Numbered from the stretch's first letter, positions 35,901 to 44,073 are shown. The stretch is 64,000 bases of DNA from Helicobacter macacae MIT 99-5501 (GCF_000507845.1 NZ_KI669455.1:319057-383056); one strand, 5' to 3'. Made by a program: numbers and translations. The notes: generated from the letters alone by a model not told the origin.

Positions 35901-38351
35901 TTTCAAATCCAAACTCGCATTAAAATCCAAAATGCTTGAATTTATCGTGCCACCATTTGCACTAATCTTGCCGCGATAGCTTATCGTGTGATTTGCGATT
36001 TTTTCTTGCTCTGTGCCGATACTCCCACTCTCTACCCTTTGCTGATAGGTAAAGCCATTACCTATGACATTTTTGCTATCCAAATTATCAACAAAATGCA
36101 AGACACCACCACCAAATACCACGCTAGAGCTAGAATCTAGCGAAATGCTAGATTCTAGGCTCACATTTCGTCCGAGCGTGAGATTTGAATTTGCTAGATT
36201 GATTCCGCTGCCAAATATAAAACTGCGATTATCCCAATCAGGCTGCTCTAAGTGTGAGGGCTTGCTTAAATCCATATAGCTAGGCATTCCCTTTTGAGTG
36301 CCATTCTCGGCATTTTCCACTTGGCTACGGATTTTGTCATTGCTAATGGTAGCGTGAGTAGTGGCGTGCCCTTGAAGTGCTACATTGCCGTTAGTTATAG
36401 TCATTTTACCCTGTGTGTTGATATTACCATCAAAGATTAGATATGCTTCCTCCCTTAGCACGAGGGGTGTTTGGGGGAGGGTAGATTTCGCGTTTTTAGG
36501 ATTTGACCCACCCCCTCTATCCCCCTCCGCAAGGAAGGGGGAATTTGTCGCACTTCTATCCCCACTATACACAATGTCGATATTTGTTTGGTTTGCTTGA
36601 CTTGTAGAATCAGCTTTGCCCACACTTGCGTGGATTATGGTATTTTCTTTTGTGGCAGTTTTGTTGCCATTTGTATCATACCCAAAGCCCTCAATCTCAA
36701 CCGTTGCCTTTGCGCTAGAATTTGTGATAATCGCACCACTATCATTTGCCACAATCGTGTTTAGCACAAGGCTATTGCCCACCAAATCAAGTTTCCCACC
36801 ACCTATGCCAAAATAAAAGCCCATATTTGTGTTTTTATCCTGCGATAGTGTGTATGATTTTGCACCCGTTTGTGTTACATTGACATTGTTGCTATTTTTT
36901 GTCGCGCCAAGTGCTTCTGCTTGGATAAGTGAGAGTTCTCCCCTCCCGCTAGTGATGTAGATATTTTCATAAGCCTTTTTGCTTGTATCTAGGCTTACCT
37001 TGCCCTCGCCGATTTTAAGTGTGCCTAGATTTTCGCCCTCTTTTGTTGGTGTATAGTTGGTTTTGATGATAAGTTCGCCTTTGCCTATTTTGTGTAGCGA
37101 GTCGCCACTAGCATTGCGCAAAGCCCACTCTACGCGGACATTTTTGCCTATGTCAAGCCCCGAGCCTTTGAAGTAGTGATTTTCGCCGTTTTTGTTTTCA
37201 AATTTGTAAGTTATCTCATTTGCAGAATCTCTAAATACAAATCCCCCAGCATAGCCACTTTGTGTTCTATCAATGTCTTTTTCTACTTGGATTGTCCCAC
37301 CACTGCCAAAGATTATGTCTTTGTTGCCTTGTAGTGTCTTGCTTGATAGTGAGTTATCCTCCAAATCATTGCCCCTAAGCGTCCAAACTCTGCCTTGCAA
37401 ATCAATTTCTTGCTCAAAATGTCTTTGATAATCTCTAAAATCTTTGTTTGAAGCAACTGATATTGCGCCATTATCCCTTGAGACAACGCCAAGTAAAATC
37501 CATTTGCTGTTTTTATCATCATACACATAGATTCCACTACCGCTATCGCCCGAAGTGATTTGATTATAAAACCCACTCATCGGCTTATAATAAAACCCTA
37601 TCCCAGCATTATAATAATCCGCCCCACCAAAAGTCCCAAATCCACCACCGCGCATTTCCCCACTACTATTTGTGTTGAAACTTTGTATATTGCTCGTTCC
37701 TCGTAGCGTTACAATCCCACTACCTGCTTGATAGAGATAAATATCGCCACTGCTATCTCCAAAATCATCTAATTGCTTTTTGAAATTTTCTAAATTTTTT
37801 GCTTCATTAGAATTGCTTGTTTTCGTATTGTCAATATCTAGCATTTGTGCTTGCCCCTCAACGACATATTTACTAAGTCGCAAAAACTTTGTATCCCAGC
37901 CATAAAGTTTGGAAGTGCCACCTATTTCGCCATCACTACTTTCCACAGATTGCTTTGCAATGCTATATTTTGTAACCCCCCAATCTAGCAATCCATCTGC
38001 ACTTTCAGGACTGCTTACGTGATTTGCTGTCGCGACAAATCCTCTCCCCACAGAAGTCAAAGAGCCATAATTGCTAGAAGCAGAAAAGTTTGGAATGTGT
38101 GGAATACTAAGTTTTGAGCTATCTTTGCCTAGAAATTCTAAGCCTTTTTTACTGCTTCCACCACTATTGGCACTTCCACCATTTGCATTTGCGCTACTTG
38201 CACCCTCTTTGAAAGCCCCCTTATTTTGCCCAAAATCCAAAAAATCCCTATAATAAAAATCGCTAATATTTATGCTTTGAGCGTGTGCAAAAAGCGCAAA
38301 AATAGCAAAAAGATTTAAAAAGCACAAAATCTTAAGTGTATTTTTGTGCAT
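32994..38351 (-). CDS. S6-type (IgA protease/SPATE-like) serine protease autotransporter
   Basis: A secreted 1785-residue type Va autotransporter. Residues 1-24 form a signal peptide (ending AHA-Q). The protease domain has VATANHV (His111), WDTKFLRLSKYVVE (Asp153, matching the SPATE D-x-x-x-x-R-L-x-K-x-V-x-E block) and TSGDSGSG (Ser270), a complete chymotrypsin-like triad. A long beta-helix passenger rich in Asn, Ser, Thr and Leu follows (about 350-1480). The C-terminal 280 residues are an autotransporter barrel ending VGFRYAF. A palindromic repeat is inserted in frame at about residues 603-635. The substrate is unknown; host mucins, immunoglobulin or coagulation proteins are targets of relatives. 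No strong ribosome binding site is seen (GAGAGAG-like). Confidence 0.92.
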   Translation of the reverse strand: MHKNTLKILCFLNLFAIFALFAHAQSINISDFYYRDFLDFGQNKGAFKEGASSANANGGSANSGGSSKKGLEFLGKDSSKLSIPHIPNFSASSNYGSLTSVGRGFVATANHVSSPESADGLLDWGVTKYSIAKQSVESSDGEIGGTSKLYGWDTKFLRLSKYVVEGQAQMLDIDNTKTSNSNEAKNLENFKKQLDDFGDSSGDIYLYQAGSGIVTLRGTSNIQSFNTNSSGEMRGGGFGTFGGADYYNAGIGFYYKPMSGFYNQITSGDSGSGIYVYDDKNSKWILLGVVSRDNGAISVASNKDFRDYQRHFEQEIDLQGRVWTLRGNDLEDNSLSSKTLQGNKDIIFGSGGTIQVEKDIDRTQSGYAGGFVFRDSANEITYKFENKNGENHYFKGSGLDIGKNVRVEWALRNASGDSLHKIGKGELIIKTNYTPTKEGENLGTLKIGEGKVSLDTSKKAYENIYITSGRGELSLIQAEALGATKNSNNVNVTQTGAKSYTLSQDKNTNMGFYFGIGGGKLDLVGNSLVLNTIVANDSGAIITNSSAKATVEIEGFGYDTNGNKTATKENTIIHASVGKADSTSQANQTNIDIVYSGDRSATNSPFLAEGDRGGGSNPKNAKSTLPQTPLVLREEAYLIFDGNINTQGKMTITNGNVALQGHATTHATISNDKIRSQVENAENGTQKGMPSYMDLSKPSHLEQPDWDNRSFIFGSGINLANSNLTLGRNVSLESSISLDSSSSVVFGGGVLHFVDNLDSKNVIGNGFTYQQRVESGSIGTEQEKIANHTISYRGKISANGGTINSSILDFNASLDLKNNAKLRAEYLTLSDKDSVSLASGASATIQNLILKNVSDISQIFQNSSSGEKLKVEKSFRFYDVSSFDLSKLDLAHIDKSVNYDIVGVKSSITGTNSTLSANVWLEGGNLSLKSLTLKKIDDSTIKNKIYLQGAENSIAQLKINDSLKVGDTNGLIEAGLSLWDNSILDTPMIEFNSVANGTFLLDSKAEIKNTANANKTQLKGVDSTIDIYIGGSKEFDINASSTSDKQTIITLFGFVPEDKSTQTTPNPTFSGKITASGTSKVESLLDNITASVDLSGSANLVAENITLDSTHNLISISDSARLSADTITAKSVSNLTLQQNGGVANVGEFIFDSSTTNLVGNLIGRNIKLKSSTIKTTDLTFWHNATLSLDNDSKLEVKNLNVENTNLTLDFANHRASAENLANITLSNGANLAINSWDFGNATNFKSDEKSRIDFANLAYTQSPNTAPKNIQSNTTISGTLLLSKVGASLNSNDRFETLTFKNQNLTLGENSSISVAFDDSVKKGANNITLDKYFTLISAGSVSDNRADKRIDFRFAQGATPLFVVSKFYENKLLVKFLESNPRSFAELSKHISSTHTKTLLALTEHNPNDENIDKAASTEEYSALESTLASYEEAMREIATQSSGENLSAILQNNDLSIKMRILQVRSKTQNLATQKPQNLQKLRLASALSYSSANSTKATAYTSPNTPQSDYDDISLLLGVAPKSPPTLSLNPYQNSAWASALGGYAGTLGLNLAFYGSSVGYDRIVGSTLLGVMASFGGSHLLQKKSKQSGIIAGGGAYLHTHFGKSEFQSSLSFAYSSLESSAFGDNIKSSVFGGFWSNYYKYNITLIDGNILKPLGTIGLGISKASDWRGAEFRGGGFDDMFAHIGAGLEYVIFGKNGFYTLGLVGVQKLHSQAKAQVSFANASTMLDFVVNNNAFEVQGYFIGSHTIKERLNIEYAIHINGDTRRYYGTKGSVGFRYAF
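36448..36543 (-). repeat. Palindromic element (family A), coding copies in the S6 autotransporter
   Basis: Two units. 36506-36543 reads ACCCACCCCCT...CCCCCTCCGCAAGG on the plus strand and is translated SPFLAEGDRGGG. 36448-36486 is a diverged copy in the opposite orientation, translated TLPQTPLVLREE. Both lie in the beta-helix passenger. Confidence 0.8.
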
Positions 38352-38459
38352 ATTTTTTCTCTCTCTTTGGGCTAATATTTTTTAATAAAATATGTCAAAT
38401 ACGCTAAGCTATCCGCTATGCGTCCTCTGCCACACAAAAGCTATTTCTGCCTATCCACA

Positions 38460-39071
38460 CTAATCCCCCAAATTTATCACTTGGCTTTTTACATTGTGTG
38501 GGATTTTCTTTTTGTCCCATTGGCGATTTTTATACACAGAATTTACCTCTTGGGATTCTGCGCCACTCTCTTGTGGGATAGAGCCACTATCTATCATATT
38601 TGCGGTGATATGCTTTGGCTTCTTTTTTTTGCTTGCAAACCAGCTTCTTTTTTCTTTTTTGGCTTTTTGCTTTTTTGTTTGGGAGACTTGTTTTTCATAC
38701 TCACTTTGTGCGTCTTGCGTGGCTTGTGCATTTGGTAGATTTTGCGGGGTTGGTAGGGATTGTGGATTTGATATGAATTGCTCAACTTGTGGAGTTGGGA
38801 GATTTTGTTGGGTTGGAATTTGGGGTGCTTGGATTATGGATTTTGGCTGACTAAATCGCACTTTTTTGATGATATTGCCATTTTTTAGCACCATATAGCC
38901 GATGATGATACTGCGTTTATAATCCACCATTTCTACAAGCACTTCGCCCTCTCCTAGCACGATTTGCTCACTTTGTGCAAACAATCCAAACGGCGCACAG
39001 ACAAAAGCAATGAGTGCAAAAAAGCCCGATATTTGCCGTGAGATTTGTAAATAAAACTTTGTTTTTGACAT
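38460..39071 (-). CDS. Secreted Pro/Gln/Lys-rich protein of unknown function
   Basis: A 203-residue protein with a signal peptide (residues about 1-32, ending LFAQ). A short beta-rich segment follows (QIVLGEGEVLVEMVDYKRSI). The rest is a low-complexity region with repeats of PTPQ/NPQSLPTPQNLP and a Lys-rich segment (KKQKAKKEKRSW, KKKKPKH). I recognise no family. The start has AAGGA upstream. It is transcribed divergently from ridA, from a palindromic promoter region. Confidence 0.7.
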   Translation of the reverse strand: MSKTKFYLQISRQISGFFALIAFVCAPFGLFAQSEQIVLGEGEVLVEMVDYKRSIIIGYMVLKNGNIIKKVRFSQPKSIIQAPQIPTQQNLPTPQVEQFISNPQSLPTPQNLPNAQATQDAQSEYEKQVSQTKKQKAKKEKRSWFASKKKKPKHITANMIDSGSIPQESGAESQEVNSVYKNRQWDKKKIPHNVKSQVINLGD

Positions 39072-39131
39072 TTTTATCCTTTTTGATTTTTTGTGTTTTT
39101 AAGAATTTTTACCATACATAATTATTCGCGT

Positions 39132-39141
39132 ATTATATAAT
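39132..39141. promoter_or_regulatory. Overlapping divergent -10 boxes
   Basis: The palindrome ATTATATAAT contains TATAAT on the plus strand (39136-39141, 57 bp before the ridA ATG) and TATAAT on the minus strand (39137-39132, 61 bp before the start of the secreted-protein gene). Symmetry and distances suit a face-to-face divergent promoter. No transcript data are available. Confidence 0.5.
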
Positions 39142-39197
39142 AATTATGTCATTTTTAGCATTAGCCAAAATCGACAATCTTTACAAAAAGGCAAACA

Positions 39198-39581
39198 ATG
39201 AAACACATAAGCACACAAAACGCTCCACAAGCTATCGGCCCCTACTCACAAGCAATCGCGCTAGATTCTTTGCAAAATGGGCTTATTTTTACCTCTGGGG
39301 CAATCGCCCTAAAGCCAAATGGAGAATTTGTAAATGGCGACATAACCGCACAGACAAAGCAAGTGATGCAAAATCTAGAAGCGATTTTGCGTGAGGGTGG
39401 CTCTAGTCTAGATAAAGTGCTAAAAACCACTTGCTATCTAGCAAATATGGAGGATTTTGGCGCATTTAATGCCGAGTATGAAAAAGCATTTGGCTTACAC
39501 AAACCTGCTCGCACTACTATCGGTGTCAAATCCCTACCCAAAAACGCGCTTGTCGAAGTGGAGTGTATAGCGACAAAATAA
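39198..39581 (+). CDS. ridA: RidA family enamine/imine deaminase
   Basis: A 127-residue trimeric cytosolic protein that hydrolyses reactive 2-aminoacrylate-type enamines from PLP enzymes. Family blocks: NAPQAIGPYSQAIALD, GLIFTSGAIALKPNGEFV, QVMQNLEAILREGGSSLDKVLKTTCYL, and the substrate-binding Arg in PARTTIGVKSLPKNALVEVECIA. Length is typical. The start is at the ATG preceded by AAAAGGC. It is monocistronic, upstream of a repeat-rich gap. Confidence 0.95.
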   Translation: MKHISTQNAPQAIGPYSQAIALDSLQNGLIFTSGAIALKPNGEFVNGDITAQTKQVMQNLEAILREGGSSLDKVLKTTCYLANMEDFGAFNAEYEKAFGLHKPARTTIGVKSLPKNALVEVECIATK

Positions 39582-39696
39582 CCATATACTAAGTCATTGC
39601 TAAGCAGTGGCTTTAGCCACAACGAAGTGTGCGTTGTATAAGCACTTGCTCGCATTTGCAAATTCACAAAATCAAAAATGGATTGCCACTAAAATG

Positions 39697-39734
39697 GATT
39701 GCCACGCAAGTCTTGCGACTTGCTCGCAATGACG
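39697..39734. repeat. GTCATTGCGAG family (family B) copy
   Basis: GATTGCCACGCAAG ... CTTGCTCGCAATGACG, in reverse orientation to the copies at 39794 and 39923. The ends are near-complementary, so it can fold back. Confidence 0.8.
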
Positions 39735-39793
39735 GGTAATAGCGAAGTTTCTTTAGCAATGATGATTGATTTGTCATTTTGCGCCATTTTTTT

Positions 39794-39830
39794 CGTCATT
39801 GCGAGAATCTTTTAGCGATTCGTGGCAATC
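39794..39830. repeat. GTCATTGCGAG family (family B) copy
   Basis: CGTCATTGCGAGAATC ... GATTCGTGGCAATC; the centre GAATCTTTTAGCGATTC is an inverted repeat. Confidence 0.8.
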
Positions 39831-39922
39831 TACTACTTTTTCTTTTCTTTTTGGATTACTAAAGAAACTGCGCTTCGCTTGTTTTGTGAGAATCGCTTAA
39901 TGTTAGTAGTAACTCGCCACGC

Positions 39923-39953
39923 CGTCATTGCGAGCGAATGAGCGTGGCAATCC
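39923..39953. repeat. GTCATTGCGAG family (family B) copy
   Basis: CGTCATTGCGAGCGAATG followed by AGCGTGGCAATCC, a shorter member of the family. Confidence 0.8.
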
Positions 39954-40186
39954 ACTTTGTATTCATTACCAAAAAAACAACCCCAAGTAACCCACAAAAT
40001 CTATTGCTACTCGCTAATGGTTTTTGGCTTGCTTGCGACTATGTTAATTCCACAAACACTCGCTAAAATCCCCTCGCTTTCTATCGCAATACCAAGCTAC
40101 TTTTTATTACTCTAAATATTTTCACAACACTTCTACTACATATTTCCCTTTCAACATATCTGCCAACATTTTCTATTTAAAATCCG

Positions 40187-40201
40187 TTTTTTTTTTTTTT
40201 T
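40187..40201. repeat. Homopolymeric T15 tract in promoter region
   Basis: Fifteen consecutive T, 62 bp upstream of the start of the 116-residue gene, with a possible -10 (CATTAT, 40206-40211) right after. In H. pylori such tracts near promoters vary in length and tune transcription; here this is inferred. Confidence 0.65.
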
Positions 40202-40263
40202 GTAGCATTATCCCTTTATCAAAAAGCACAAAAGTGAAATAAAAAAAATTAAAGGAGATAAAA

Positions 40264-40614
40264 ATGAATGATTTACACGGGACGATAGTCCCATTTCTAA
40301 AGGAAAGCAAAGATTATAAGCCTACTTTGCTTTATGAATCTACTTACTTTCTCATCGCATCAGGTGAAGATAAAGATTACCCAAATCGTAGAAGCATAGG
40401 CGTTCGTTGGCGCAAAAGCAGAAATGAAAGCGATAGCAAACCAAACCCGCTAGGATTCCCGCTTACGCGTGGCACGATAAAATGCTGGTTTATAATGCCA
40501 GAGGATTTGGCACTTTGCTTATTAAATCATATCAAAGATTCTAGTGAGTGTGTCAATAAAGATGAGACAAACAAAGCAATACAAGAACTTACAAAAACAA
40601 TAAAGGGAGAGTAA
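40264..40614 (+). CDS. Hypothetical protein upstream of an outer membrane protein gene
   Basis: A 116-residue soluble protein without a signal peptide, not recognised. It contains LLYESTYFLIASGEDKDYPN and a basic stretch GVRWRKSRNESDS, and its C-terminus is a Lys/Thr/Glu-rich helix. The ATG has AAAGGAG upstream. The stop is one base before the start of the outer membrane protein gene, so the two form an operon, probably controlled by the T15 tract. Confidence 0.7.
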   Translation: MNDLHGTIVPFLKESKDYKPTLLYESTYFLIASGEDKDYPNRRSIGVRWRKSRNESDSKPNPLGFPLTRGTIKCWFIMPEDLALCLLNHIKDSSECVNKDETNKAIQELTKTIKGE

Positions 40615-40615
40615 A

Positions 40616-41407
40616 ATGAAAAATATGCAAAGAATCCTTATAAGTGTGCTCTTTGCTAGCTTTGCTCAAAATGCCCTAGCCGAGAAAAGTGGCTGGTTTT
40701 TGGGCTTTGATATAGGATATGGTGGCGTGGCTTATCATCAAAGAGAGGGAGAGGATTGTCCACAAGGAGGTTGCGTTGGGACTCTCTATGAAGAAGGACT
40801 AAAAAGGAATAGAGGAGGTGTAAATTATGGCTTTGTGGTGGGGTATAAGCAGTTTTTTACGCCATATATTGGCTTGCGGTATTATATCAATGCAAGCAAC
40901 ACACACTTTTCACTTGGGGAGTTTAAATATAAATACAGCTTTGCTGCCATTGAAAACAATGAAAATAAAAGCGTAGAGCTAGTCGGTGGCAACATAAACT
41001 ACGGAGTAAATGTAGATTTTCTAGGAAATTTCATCGCCAATGAAAAAATAGATTTTGGTGGATTTTTAGGTGTTGGGCTTGGTGGAAATTATTGGTGGGG
41101 AAAAAGTGTGGGGACATCTTCTCTACCAATAAATAGCTTTGAAAAATATGCTCAAACAGTATTGGGTTGTTATTCTTGTATGCATCTTAGTGGTTTTGAT
41201 GTTTGGCTAAATGTGGGTTTGCGCACAAATATCGCCCAAAAGCACGGAGTAGAGCTAGTGTGTAGAGTGCCATTTTTGCAGACAAATATATATTCTGGCG
41301 ATTCTCATAAAGCTGGCGGTACAACGGGGGCTGCTCCTAGACATTGGAGTGAAGGTAATATACAACAAATATATAGCATAGCCGCCCGCTATATTTACAA
41401 TTTTTAG
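40616..41407 (+). CDS. Outer membrane beta-barrel protein (small, putative)
   Basis: A 263-residue protein with a signal peptide (residues 1-22, ending ALA-E). It has alternating aromatic beta strands (GWFLGFDIGYGGVAY, FGGFLGVGLGGNYWWG-like, VWLNVGLRTNIAQKHGVELV) and a C-terminal aromatic end IAARYIYNF, consistent with an 8-12 strand barrel like the Hof/OMP proteins of Helicobacter. A cysteine pair (DCPQGGC) and CYSC suggest disulfides in loops. Its ligand and role are unknown. It lies just downstream of the 116-residue gene, one base apart. Confidence 0.75.
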   Translation: MKNMQRILISVLFASFAQNALAEKSGWFLGFDIGYGGVAYHQREGEDCPQGGCVGTLYEEGLKRNRGGVNYGFVVGYKQFFTPYIGLRYYINASNTHFSLGEFKYKYSFAAIENNENKSVELVGGNINYGVNVDFLGNFIANEKIDFGGFLGVGLGGNYWWGKSVGTSSLPINSFEKYAQTVLGCYSCMHLSGFDVWLNVGLRTNIAQKHGVELVCRVPFLQTNIYSGDSHKAGGTTGAAPRHWSEGNIQQIYSIAARYIYNF

Positions 41408-41417
41408 TAAGTCAATG

Positions 41418-42164
41418 TCATAAAAATAAATGCTTGTTTTTTGCTACCCACGCGTTAAATGCGCTCATTTGCACTTCACTGCCGCACAAGACTAGCTCTA
41501 CGCATTCGCTTAAAAACTCCTCTTTTTGTATGGCGAGATTGTGCGCTTTTAGTATGTGCTTTAGTGTGCTTAGCTCGCTATATTTCACACTTAGATTTAG
41601 CATTTCCCTGCGCTCATATTGCACGATTTTTTGGCTAGATTTTAGCGTGTGCAGTGCTTCAAGTGTGGCTTTGGTATAAGCCCTTACAAGCCCGCCAACA
41701 CCGAGCTTCACTCCACCAAAATATCGCACAATGATAATCCCAAAATCCACCATTTCCCATCCGCGCAAAACATTTAAGCAGGGTTGCCCAGAGCTTCCCT
41801 TTGGCTCTCCATCATCACTGCTTCGCTCTATGACTTGCTCTAGCGAGTTTATCACTCTATACGCATAGACAAAATGCACCGCTTTTGGGTGGGCTTTTTT
41901 TAGCTCATTTATGTAAGTTTGCAAAGGATTCTGCAAGGGACTTGATTCTTTAGATTCTCTTGTTTCTTTAGATTCTTGCTTAGATTGCGCGTTTTTCTCA
42001 TTTGCATTTTTGTTTAGATTTTCTTCATCATTTGAAGCTATTACTTTTATGCCAAACCCCAAAAACCTTGAGCCTTTGACTTCATAAAGACTTAAAGGAG
42101 TTTTTGTAAAATCATCGCAAAATCCACCTAAGCTAGAATCCGAGTTAAAATCTATTGTCTGCAT
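41418..42164 (-). CDS. YigZ/IMPACT family protein
   Basis: A 248-residue protein of the UPF0029/IMPACT family (translation-associated in eukaryotes, function in bacteria poorly known). The signature RSSDDGEPKGSSGQP is present (about residues 110-125), with VRYFGGVKLGVGGLVRAY. A Ser/Lys/Glu/Asn-rich insert (KNANEKNAQSKQESKETRES) at about residues 52-72 is not typical of the family. Its start codon overlaps the stop of the UbiD-like gene (TAATG), implying translational coupling. Confidence 0.9.
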   Translation of the reverse strand: MQTIDFNSDSSLGGFCDDFTKTPLSLYEVKGSRFLGFGIKVIASNDEENLNKNANEKNAQSKQESKETRESKESSPLQNPLQTYINELKKAHPKAVHFVYAYRVINSLEQVIERSSDDGEPKGSSGQPCLNVLRGWEMVDFGIIIVRYFGGVKLGVGGLVRAYTKATLEALHTLKSSQKIVQYERREMLNLSVKYSELSTLKHILKAHNLAIQKEEFLSECVELVLCGSEVQMSAFNAWVAKNKHLFL

Positions 42165-44014
42165 TATGTAGATTTTGTCCTGCTAGAATCGCAAATATGA
42201 TATTTATGTAGCATTTCATCATCGATTTCAAAGCCTTTTTGTCGCAGGGATTCTATCACGGACTTGGTGCAATCTGTCTCTTTTGGCCACTCTCGTGGGT
42301 GAGAGGGCGAGTGGAATTTATCACACGCATTTACATACACCACTTCATCGCAAATGCAAATATCACGCCTTGCATCGATATTATTTACTATCCTCCAAAG
42401 TAGCATATAGCCATTATCCAAGTCGTTTTTTGCCTCATCGACAAAAATAGCGATTTTTAGATATTGCTTTAGTGGTGCAAGCACACTCACGCATTCTTGT
42501 AGATTTTTATCATTACTAAAGCTAGATTCTACACCGATTATGGCTATTGGATTTTGCGTGTTTGTGCCGTATTGTCGCACTAGAAGTGCGCTAGGCATTA
42601 TGCTTTGGATTTTATTTTTTAGCTCCTCATTACCTAGAAGTGTAAAATCCCTACTAGAGCCTTTTGTGCTTATATCTATCCCTAGCTTTCCTCCATAGGC
42701 ATAGTGAGGGCTTGCGTGGTCTAGCGCATCACACACTCCCTCGCTAAATACCAAAGAATCCAAACTAAAATGATTTAGCACATACTCAAAAAGTGCTTGG
42801 TAGTCCTCAAGTGGTGGTGCTTCTTGCCCTACAAAAATCGCGTGCTTGACAAAGCTCATCTGTCCCACACCCCAAAACGCGTGCATTATCTGTCGTGCGT
42901 GTCCGTAGTATTGTGGAGCGATTTTTGCCAAAATGAGATTATGAAACACGCCATTTTCAGGCATATTATAATCAACTAGCCCGCTAGTACCACTCATCTG
43001 CAAAAGTGGCAAAAACACGCGCTCGGTAAGATAGCCCATATACTTATCCTCTAATGGTGGCTTGCCAACCACTGTGGCGGGATATATCGGCTTAGATTTC
43101 ATCGTTATGGCACTTACCTTTAGCACAGGATAATGCTCAATAGGAGTATAAAACCCCGTGTGGTCGCCAAATGGTCCCTCCTCTTTTGTCCTTGAGGTAT
43201 CTACCCACCCCTCTATGACTATATCTGCAGTGGAAGGCACACTAAGTGGGTTACTAAGGCAGCGCACGACTTTGGGGCGAGTGCGCTTTATGAGCCCATA
43301 TAGCATAAGCTCATAGATTCCATTTGGCAGTGGTGCTTGCCCACACCAAGTATATAGCGCGTCCCCACCAAGCGCGATAGACACGGGCATTTTTTCCCCC
43401 GCTTTTTTGTATTCATTGAAAAAATGCGTAGAATCTTTATGCACTTGCCAATGCAACCCAAGCTCGTTTTTGGAGTGCACTTGCAAGCGATACATTCCCA
43501 CATTTTTTTTCTTTCCATTCAAATCCTGCGTATAAACCTGTCCCATAGTGATAAAAGGTGCAGCATCTCCCTCCCAAGTAGTGAGAATCGGCAAAGAATA
43601 CAAATCCACCTCTTTGCCGAGAAATCGCACGGTTTGTGCGGGTGCGTTTTTTGTCATTTTTGGCAGAGTATAATAGAGCCTACCAAATCGCGCTAACGCA
43701 CTAAAAATGCCCCTTATGCCTTTTGGTGGGGATAGATTTAGCAGTTCTTTTATCATTTTTGCGATAGATTCTGGAGGGTTTGAAGCGATTAGCTCCACGC
43801 GCTTAAATGAGCCAAAAATATTCATAAACACAGGCATAGAAAAGCTATTTCCCCTCTTAGAATCAATAGGATTTGTGAAAAGCAATGCCTTGCCACCACC
43901 ACTTTTTTTGACTTCCAAATACGCCAAATGCGGAATCTCCAAATAAATATCAAGTGGTGTATCAATGATTTCTAGCTCGCCGTGCTTAGCAAACAAATCA
44001 ACCATTTGCTGCAT
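42164..44014 (-). CDS. UbiD-like decarboxylase, probably for menaquinone synthesis (HP1476-like)
   Basis: A prenylated-FMN decarboxylase of the UbiD family. In Campylobacterota, which make menaquinone by the futalosine route, a UbiD-like enzyme removes the naphthoate carboxyl group late in the pathway; this assignment is by family knowledge. Typical blocks: TWEGDAAPFITMGQVYTQDL, NVGMYRLQVHSKNELGLHWQ, PVSIALGGDALYTWCGQAPLP, EGPFGDHTGFYTP. At 616 residues it has the longer length of the menaquinone type. The partner flavin prenyltransferase is not in the window. The start has AAGGAG upstream. Confidence 0.87.
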   Translation of the reverse strand: MQQMVDLFAKHGELEIIDTPLDIYLEIPHLAYLEVKKSGGGKALLFTNPIDSKRGNSFSMPVFMNIFGSFKRVELIASNPPESIAKMIKELLNLSPPKGIRGIFSALARFGRLYYTLPKMTKNAPAQTVRFLGKEVDLYSLPILTTWEGDAAPFITMGQVYTQDLNGKKKNVGMYRLQVHSKNELGLHWQVHKDSTHFFNEYKKAGEKMPVSIALGGDALYTWCGQAPLPNGIYELMLYGLIKRTRPKVVRCLSNPLSVPSTADIVIEGWVDTSRTKEEGPFGDHTGFYTPIEHYPVLKVSAITMKSKPIYPATVVGKPPLEDKYMGYLTERVFLPLLQMSGTSGLVDYNMPENGVFHNLILAKIAPQYYGHARQIMHAFWGVGQMSFVKHAIFVGQEAPPLEDYQALFEYVLNHFSLDSLVFSEGVCDALDHASPHYAYGGKLGIDISTKGSSRDFTLLGNEELKNKIQSIMPSALLVRQYGTNTQNPIAIIGVESSFSNDKNLQECVSVLAPLKQYLKIAIFVDEAKNDLDNGYMLLWRIVNNIDARRDICICDEVVYVNACDKFHSPSHPREWPKETDCTKSVIESLRQKGFEIDDEMLHKYHICDSSRTKST

Positions 44015-44073
44015 ATTTACTCCTTAATAAAGTGCATATAAAATCTTAAAAATTTCTTAGATTTTCTTAAATT

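Larger units (their letters stand above)
39582..40263. other. 680-bp repeat-containing gap with T15 tract
   Basis: No gene. It carries at least three copies of the GTCATTGCGAG...TGGCAATCC family (listed separately), a GTGGCTTTAGCCAC hairpin near 39608-39621, and a run of 15 T at 40187-40201 shortly upstream of the 116-residue gene. Confidence 0.7.
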
